From positions 8,645,001 through 8,709,000 of the forward strand of contig NC_089422.1 of assembly GCF_013426205.1 (NCBI RefSeq): a stretch of 64,000 nucleotides of DNA. The letters are read 5' to 3'. The DNA is from Metarhizium brunneum (taxonomy: Eukaryota; Ascomycota; Sordariomycetes; Hypocreales; Clavicipitaceae). Both the position numbers and the translations under genes were made by a program. Positions 57,339-64,000 of the stretch are shown one piece after another; within the stretch, counting starts at the first letter, position 1, and the number at the start of each line of letters is the position of its first letter. A model generated the notes under the pieces. That model was not told the origin of the DNA, ran no database searches, and saw only the letters and a list, made by a program, of their open reading frames with translations.

Positions 57339-59010
57339 TCACTTTTGCTCCGCGTTGGACTGGGTCTTGGCCTGTCGCTCGGTTACTTGAGCCTGTTCGC
57401 GCTCAGCATCGACCATTTCGCTGGCAGCCTTCTTGTCAGCACCCTCAGCTTCAGCATGCATGATTCTCTCCTCCTTTTCGTCAATGTCTTCAACGTCACG
57501 GGGTGTGGCCATGCCAGTGCTCTGGCTTTCTTCGTTCTGTTCGTTCTCCTCCTCGATAAGCTCCTGCTGCTCCTTGACAACCTCGAGACGCTGTTTGTTG
57601 GTGGCGGCGCCTTCGGCGTTGTGGACTTCGAGCTCGATCTCGTGGAACAACTCCTCGGGGATGGAGGAAAGTACGCCGATGAGAGCGTCAATCTGGCTTG
57701 AGCCTTCGCCAGAACCCTGACCATACATGTACGCATTGCTGAGGACGAGCAAGGTAGACGGAACGCCCTCCTTCAGACGCAGATCCAACCACGACTGCAG
57801 GTCGGTTCGCATGCGAGCAGGAGACACGCTGTGAGTCCTGATACCACGAGCAGCGCAAGCCATCTGCAGTTCCAGGACGGTAAGACTGTCAACACCTTCG
57901 AAGCTGATGGCCTTGTCGTCTCGCTTGATTTGTCTCATGCGATGGCGAACCTGATATCGCAGCATCATATCCGTACCAAAGGTGTTGAGGTTCATGTATC
58001 GGCACATGGAAACCAACTGGGGGCGAGACAGGTTGTCAAGGGTCATGTCATCTCGGAAGACCTTGCAGACCTTGATGACATCCTGGTGGGTGGGAGCTTC
58101 GCCAGTGGAGCGGACCTTGCGAAAGAAGTTGGCGAACTCCTCCTTCTGGGCCGTTGCCTGGCTTAGAGGAAGACCAGTCTCCTTGAGAGTCTGTCGCAAA
58201 AAGCTGCTCACTTCTTTTCGCGTGGATCGCAAGACGGTGGCCTTGGCTTCCTTGGACTTTTGGCCCTCGAATGTGCTCGGCAGCATGTTGGGGAACAGCT
58301 TCAACGCCAACGGCAGAAGTGCCTCACCAAGTGGAACAATGATGAAGACGCTGAATGGGACAAGGCGGCCCAGATCCTGGACTGTTCGTCGCAGCTGCTT
58401 GTGTTCTCTGCGGGTGAGGTCGTAGCCAGCAGCCATCTTGAGCGCTAGTCTCCAGCTAATTTTGACTTCTGTAGCAAGCAGCTTACTTCCATCCCAATAG
58501 TGCTGGGCCTCTTTTTTAACCTTTTGCCATATAGTGAGCTTCTTCTCTTCCTTCTCCGCCTTGGTCACCTCCTTCTGCTGTGCCAAATCATCTTTTTTGG
58601 CGGCCAAGTCAGTCATGGCGGCCTCGGCCTGGGTTGTGTCAGGTTGGCCAGCGGTTGCGGTTGGGCTCTGGGCGTCTACGTCCTTGGCCTCGACGGCGGG
58701 GTTCTCTTTCGGCAACGGTTTCTTAGCCTGGTCGACGTTGAAACCCGGTGGCAGGCCAGAATGTTGTGAGTCAGGTCGGTGATGCTCGGTGCTGACCTGT
58801 CGCATGGGAATCAGCAGTGCCAGTGCCGAAACCTGTGACTGACGGCCGATATGCCTGGCCATCAAGCTGGGTGTAACGCCGCGCGACAAGGCCTGGGCTA
58901 TGTAAGGTCAGTACTGGAGATGCAACAAGACGGTTTGAGCAATGCTGACCGTTTCTTAACAAGGGGGTTCTCGTGGCTGCCCGGCGGGCAACTGTGGCCG
59001 ATGCACTCAT
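57339..59010 (-). CDS. MDM38: LETM1-domain protein Mdm38, 2 exons
   Basis: Inner mitochondrial membrane protein needed for K+/H+ exchange and for ribosome contact with the membrane. Minus-strand exons 59010-58950 and 58897-57339 give 539 aa; the 52-nt intron (GTCAGC...ACATAG) joins a basic presequence (MSASATVARRAATRTPLLRN) to QALSRGVTPSLMARHIGRQ. Residues 65-125 are charged. LTIWQKVKKEAQHYWDGSKLLATEVKIS and RREHKQLRRTVQDLGRLVPFSVFIIVPLGE are the LETM1 signature, with the single membrane helix and its conserved Pro. KLFPNMLPSTF and RSTRKEVSSFLRQTL follow. The C-terminus is an acidic Glu/Gln-rich coiled coil. All expected LETM1 blocks are present. Confidence 0.95.
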
Positions 59011-59790
59011 GATGGAGCAACGAAGTCGCCGTTGGGCGAAGTTGAGAGGGTTTCAAGAGAGTGACTGGAATCTGCCGTATTACAATGACGTGTGCGCCCG
59101 CGCTGTAACTGATTTGTGTTGTTGTGCGATGAAAACGAGGGTTTGGGGATGGTGATGAATGGTGTTAGGGAACAAAGTGCCAGAAATGCAAATGCGAATC
59201 GCCAGAGGGTCCTGATCGTGGCCAAGCCGGGGCGTCCACATGCTTGGTTGAGCACCAATGACGGGACGGGCGGGACTATCGGGCCCCGTGCATCGACGTA
59301 TCCAGCCCAGCAAAAAGGATCCGCCGATGTGGCCCGAGCGGCGATTGGTTGAGGCACGTGACACCGGTCCCTCAACGGTTACGCCGATGTCCGCAAGCCT
59401 TTTCTGACAGCTACCCGGCAGCCAGGAACTGAGATTACGTCAGTCTTTTTCACGAAGGAAAATAATACTACTGCCTTACTGTGGTTTGCGCCAAGGACGT
59501 CTTTTTCATTCGTCTCTCCATGTCTCTCACTTTTTTTTTTTTTTTAGAGGGTTGGAGGGGATGCGTTTAGACTGTATCCTCCCATCGTACTTTCACCATT
59601 TGCACTCAATGAGGAAAGTTGCTCACACAACTCTGTATGAACACTGGATCCATGCAGTACGAGAAGTGATGTCGCCACGATTCGAAATGCAGACTCAAAA
59701 TTTCTCACCGAACGTCTCCATAGTTAAAGTCTAGACATCTGTGGTTTAGCATACATCCAGTTCCGTACAAAAAACACGACTTCAACCCAT
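59011..59790. other. Intergenic
   Basis: 780 bases with a T-run (59530-59546). No gene seen. Confidence 0.5.
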
Positions 59791-60654
59791 TTACTTGCAA
59801 CCAACAGAAGCAAGGGTGAAGATTCCGCCCAAAATACCATTGAGAGCACCAGCCATGGCACCACCGACCTTGGTAATATCGGCACAGACACCACCGCCGA
59901 CATCAGGAACTTCAATAGTGACGTGTACGTTCATGTCGGCCTTCTGATCGCCACTCTTGCCCTCGACGCGGACCACAATCATGTCAGTGAGGTGGTACTG
60001 GTCAACGTGCTCGGTTTTGCCCGCTGTGACCAAGTCCAAGTCAGCATGTGTTTTCCCGTTGGACACCAGGGAAACAAGGGTTCGAGGGAAAACTCACGAT
60101 CGCAGGGCGTCGGACCTGCGGCCCCAGGAATACAGCCATTGCCAACCTGGTAAGGGACGCCCTTCTTCACATCATAGGGGGAGTGGGCGGCAACATTCTT
60201 GACAATCTCAACCAACTGGTCGAGGCTACCCTCCTGGCCAGGGTCTTTGAAGGAGCCGCCAACAGCAATCTTGATCTTGGCGCCGATGAGCTGGTCATCC
60301 TTGACGACATTGGTGTCAATCTCGAATTTGCTGTCGCTGCTGCAGCCGTTGGAGAGGCAGTGGTCCTTGATCTTGTCGAGAGCGTCCCAGGGGGGAGTGC
60401 TTCCGTAGTTGACCTTGTGGTCAGCCAGGTCTGCCTTGGTGTTGCCGCCGTCGGGGTTGCTCCAGGAGCTGGCCCGGCGGTAGTTCCAGGTGGTTGCGGC
60501 GGCGGCGCCGAGGGTAAGAGTTGCAACTTAGAGAGTCATACTTGGACCACTCCTCAATAACTTTGAAACTTACAAGGCTCAAAGTACTCATCATTCCTTC
60601 GCATTTACCTAAGGGCACTGCCAGGAGCATCTGTGCTCGGGTTAGGATGGACAT
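59791..60654 (-). CDS. Secreted six-cysteine protein of unknown family, 3 exons
   Basis: Minus-strand exons 60654-60609, 60526-60098 and 60023-59791 give 235 aa. Introns are 82 nt (GTAAAT...CTAAG, branch ATGAC) and 74 nt (GTGAGT...CACAG, branch CTGAC), both in phase. Splicing the first intron builds a complete signal peptide (MSILTRAQMLLAVPLVATLTLG, then Ala-rich cleavage region); without splicing it is lost, which supports the model. The mature part is polar and acidic with six Cys in contexts DHCLS, NGCSS, GNGCIP, TPCDP, GVCAD and VGCK, the last next to the stop. A Gly/Ala-rich C-terminal stretch (GGAMAGALNGILGGIF) is amphipathic. No family recognised. Possible roles (cell-wall protein, effector, enzyme inhibitor) are not distinguishable. 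Confidence 0.75.
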
Positions 60655-61099
60655 GATTCAGCTACAAATGTGAGGGCCAGCAACGGAGACACTGCAAAAC
60701 GCCCTCGCCAACAAGGGGTAAAAGTAAAAAATAGAGTATAGAAAACTCAAACTAGGCTACTCATTCATTCGTTGAAGATACTTCTCGTGTGCAGCGTAGT
60801 AGTAGGGAAATGCTAATTTAGTGGAATATTCGCCTTCATGTGTCAAGTAGTAAGCCCAGCTATGATTACTGGGACCCAAAATATGTTCAAGTACGATTAG
60901 GAAATATTGGAAACGCTTTAGCAATTGTGCATATTGATCGCCCTAACCCCTGCCCTGGCATGCTTCTCACGTTCTCTGGGAGACGCCGAAAGTCTCTTCT
61001 TGCTTTCCCGGAGATTTGGATCCGTACGATAAGGAAGAAACGGCGCCCCGGCATTAGATCTCTTTCCATGTCGGGGCCTCATTTCTCGACATCCAGATA
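60655..61099. other. Intergenic between the secreted protein and the NLR
   Basis: 445 bases with short open frames only. Confidence 0.5.
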
Positions 61100-64000
61100 C
61101 TAGGCATCTTCCTCGCGTGACTTGGAGTTGGGGAGGCGTACCTCAGTACCGTAGTGCTTTATTAAATACTCAACCACCTCGATGTCATCTTCCCTCATAG
61201 CCTCCTGAATTAAATGACTCACTGCACTGGTATTTAATGTCTCGCCAGCGTCTGGAGAATCTCGACAACACAGCTCGCTCTCCAGCTCTTTGTTGATCCT
61301 GGCTCTGCCCACCAAACGCTGGATCATGGGCAGACAGCACTTCGCGGTAGCCGCACAAAAGAGCTTGTTTGCCCACTTTTCTCGTATCATGACGTCCAGG
61401 ACGTCATAAATAAAGTCAAAGACTCCATCCCAATTTTGACGCCGTAGGTCAGTCTTGCGACCAAACCACTGGTGAATGACTAGCCGGAAGAACTCCAAAG
61501 TAAGAAGCCGATGCTTCGCCTTCTCGTCGAGAGGCAGCATCCTCAGCCTACATATGTCACCCCACTGGATGAGTTGATCAGCAGCCTTCATGATTGACTT
61601 GGGCAAGAACTTTGCGCTGCCAAAGTCGGAACTCTCAACCACGTGGCGAAACATGTCGGGCGAGCTAAACAGCGCGGCAATACCAAGGGGGTCATACAAA
61701 CTAGGGTCAAATACGACCCTCGGCAAAATAACGCACCCAGGTCGGCGGTTCTGCTCAATCCAGTTGTGAATCCTGGTAGAACCGGGCTCACATAGCTTTT
61801 CGATGCTCGCCAACTCTACTAGGGACGGCGTAGTGATGACGCTCCAGTGCTCAACCCAGTAGCACGAAGCGTAAACGAACAACTCCCCAAAGCCGCGCTC
61901 CGTCGGGTCGTAGCGAATCATGGTCTCCTCCCACTCGTCCCAGCTGCAGTTGGCAGTGTAGTTATTAGGCTCGCTGTCGTCGTTGAACAGGTCAACTTCT
62001 TGCGGTAGAGCCTCGATAGCGAGCTGCTCGTCAGAAAAGAGATGCCTCTGGCCAACCTCGTCGAGCAGGAGATACCTGACGCAGGTATTCATCAACTCGG
62101 CCTCCAACATCTCCGCGCAGCACTCGGCCGATGGTGTATGCGGCATGCCCGACGAAGCTAGTGACTGGGTGACGAAGTCCTTTACCGACAGGTGCAGCAG
62201 CCGGACCTGACGCTTCTTCACGTCTCCAAAATCGATGTGGGCAACAAACGGTCGGATCAGGCTCATGACGCGGCCACTGTCTACAAGATCGGCTAGAGAT
62301 TCGATGCTTGTTATACCATCTCCGGCCAGGGCCAGCGTCACTGCCCATGAGAGTTCCAATATGCTAAGCGGCCTGCGGACGACGGAGAGGAATTTCAAAG
62401 CCGTGACGGCAATGGGTTTATTTTCAGGCCGGTTTGATGTACATTTCGTTATGCATTGGCTGTACAGGGTGTGAAGCCTATCGGGAAGTGGTATGTCTTC
62501 CAAAAACGTCTTCATAGGACCGAGGGCTCTTATCTCGAGCCCTTCGATTAGCTGAACGACGGTATTCGTCCAGATGGCGCTCCCGTTGGCACGTTCGGAT
62601 AGCGTGCGGATAATGAGCCCTTTGACATCTGGCGACAGGTGATTCAACCTGTCGTTTACAATCTTTTTGACAATGATGCCATCTCTCCCCGCGTGAGAGC
62701 TCACGTAAATTTTTGGCGTCTCGCCCAGAAGCTCTAGAATTTCGTCTTCGGGACGGGTAGACAGGACAACTTTTAGTTTGGACGTCACCTGCATCGATGT
62801 ATCCAGGAACTCGACCAGCTGTTTGCGCGACCGCCTATCAAACTCATCCAGGCCGTCGATTGCGATGAAAAGCAAACGGTCGACGTCTCCCAGGAAGCCT
62901 TTGAGGATGCGTTCTAGAAAGGTCTTGTTCTTTCCCGGATTCCGGTCCCCCTGTGTTCTGGCTTGGTTGTATAGCTCGACAAAGGCCTTCTTCTTGGCGG
63001 GAAAGTCTTCGAGGAGCTGCAGGATCCAGGTCGACAGGAAGGAGGCGTAGTTATCAGTCTTGCCAGGTTGGCAGTAGTAGTAGTAAACCTTGGCCCGGGG
63101 TAGCTGGAACTGACTCTTTTTGACCAACTCGTCGACAAGAAACGCCATAGAGACGCTTTTGCCACTGCCCATGTCGCCAACCATGATTAGCTTTTGGGAG
63201 CCAGTGGCGTCGGTTCCACAGTACCAGTTGAGGAAGTGGGCGTGCTTTAATAGAAATTCACAGGCCTCATCGGCACGAATAGCTTGAAGTGAGTCATGGT
63301 GTTCGCTTTGAACCAGTTCACTTTCACGGCCTAGCCAAGCGGCAACTGAGAGAATGAGAATCCTGGCACTTGTAGGCAATGATGCTGGAAGAAATGGGGA
63401 CTTACTTTGTTGATCGTAGAGCATGACCTGGATCTCTTGGACAACCTCTAATGTGGTTGTATGAATAAGATTTCGAAGATTGCTAGCGCGCGTTATAAAC
63501 TCGCTGATAATAGCAGGCAGTTTATCGTTTTCCAAGATGATTTTCAAGACTAATTTTACTTTTCTCCTAGTTAATATGTCGTATGCAGCTTGATAAAACT
63601 CCAGGATCTTTTGATATACGGATACCAAGGCCTGCCAATAGTTAGATGAGCTGCAAAGCGGCCAAGGACGGAGACTACCTTGTGTATATTCTTATTCTCG
63701 GATTTCTGGCCCAGCGTGTCGCACTCATCAATGTATGACATTTGCTCCAACATTTCGCCAATCTTCTTGGCAAACTCGACGTCGGCGGCGGCGAAGCTTA
63801 TGGCAATCTGCATCAATAGCTTTTAGATAGGTGCTCTGCGAGATGGTAATCGACTGGTCGGTTCAATCATAGTACGTACCGCTGTGACGCCCTTGACCAC
63901 CCCAAAGACAGCAGCGGAAACCGGTTGCATATCAGTGAGAGGAGTAGCAAGATCCAAGGCAAGTTTGAATTTCTCCAATGGTACCTTGATACGTTGTAAA
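61100..64000 (-). CDS. NACHT-type NLR (STAND NTPase), 5' end beyond the window
   Basis: Fungal NOD-like receptor of the kind involved in non-self recognition and heterokaryon incompatibility. Visible minus-strand exons are >64000-63880, 63807-63679, 63631-63406 and 63345-61100, about 906 residues. Introns are 72, 47 and 60 nt; the last is in frame and could be read through, but has GTAAGT and CTCAG ends. The N-terminal helical part (LDLATPLTDMQPVSAAVFGVVKGV, then VYQKILEFYQAAYDIL) resembles the fungal STAND Goodbye-type domain. The NACHT core has Walker A (VGDMGSGKS), Walker B (LLFIAIDGLDEFD) and an STRPEDEI sensor-like segment, followed by a winged-helix-like part (ALKFLSVVRRPLSILELSWAV). 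No regular ankyrin, WD or TPR array is seen; the last 30 residues (HLIQEAMREDDIEVVEYLIKHYG) look like a lone ankyrin-type unit. Confidence 0.85.

Noticed and set aside
60048..60560. Plus-strand 170-codon frame opposite the secreted protein
   Set aside because: Runs through both an intron and an exon of the minus-strand gene, whose signal peptide and splice sites are better supported.
1..64000. CRISPR arrays, rRNA, intact transposons or bacterial-type operons
   Set aside because: No regular spaced repeats, no rRNA sequence, no transposase or reverse-transcriptase motifs and no terminal repeats were seen; the gene structure is eukaryotic.

Overview
The window looks like nuclear DNA of a filamentous ascomycete (Pezizomycotina; Sordariomycetes and probably Hypocreales, the order being an inference). 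The reasons are short GT-AG introns of about 47-135 bases with CTGAC/CTAAC-type branch sites, no operon structure, a full set of fungal housekeeping genes (HMG-CoA reductase, kexin, SNX4, LETM1/Mdm38, Yvc1-type TRP channel, nicotinamidase, mitochondrial phosphate carrier), an intron-bearing tRNA-Lys(CUU), and a fungal NACHT-type NLR. Most genes had to be assembled by hand from several reading frames. Splice sites were chosen by GT/AG consensus, phase agreement and continuity of the protein family, and nothing was aligned by software.

Left part (1-21.9 kb), mostly accessory: a phenylalanine/histidine ammonia-lyase family gene (PAL) lies 206 bp upstream of a co-directional monocarboxylate-type MFS transporter. 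A gene-poor stretch follows with one possibly broken small gene (9457-9996) and one tiny helical protein (10432-10641). Next come an anion:cation symporter (allantoate/pantothenate-type) MFS gene on the minus strand, a fungal hypothetical gene, an EVE-domain nuclear protein with an 18-nt micro-exon, and a second monocarboxylate-type MFS transporter.

Middle accessory block (21.9-31.5 kb): long gene-poor DNA carries two notable genes. One is a four-exon small secreted protein with six cysteines in the mature part (23366-23915), invisible to simple ORF calling. The other is a four-exon homologue of the bacterial/Penicillium ethylene-forming enzyme (27537-28943) with its iron and 2-oxoglutarate ligands intact.

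Conserved core (31.5-60 kb): HMG-CoA reductase, nicotinamidase, a small NlpC/LRAT-like protein, an APH-family kinase-like protein, a Yvc1-like TRP channel, a rhodopsin/PTH11-like seven-helix protein, tRNA-Lys(CUU), a Ser-rich hypothetical protein, a mitochondrial phosphate carrier, kexin (KEX2), sorting nexin SNX4 and LETM1/Mdm38. These serve sterol synthesis, NAD salvage, vacuolar calcium, secretory processing, endosomal sorting and mitochondrial ion balance, and show no sign of working as a cluster.

Right edge (59.8-64 kb): a second secreted six-cysteine protein of unknown family sits beside a minus-strand NLR (STAND NTPase) whose 5' end lies beyond the window. Dispersed short motifs (TACTCCGTA/TACGGAGTA, perfect palindromes near PAL and upstream of KEX2, and a two-unit telomere-like repeat) lie only in intergenic DNA.
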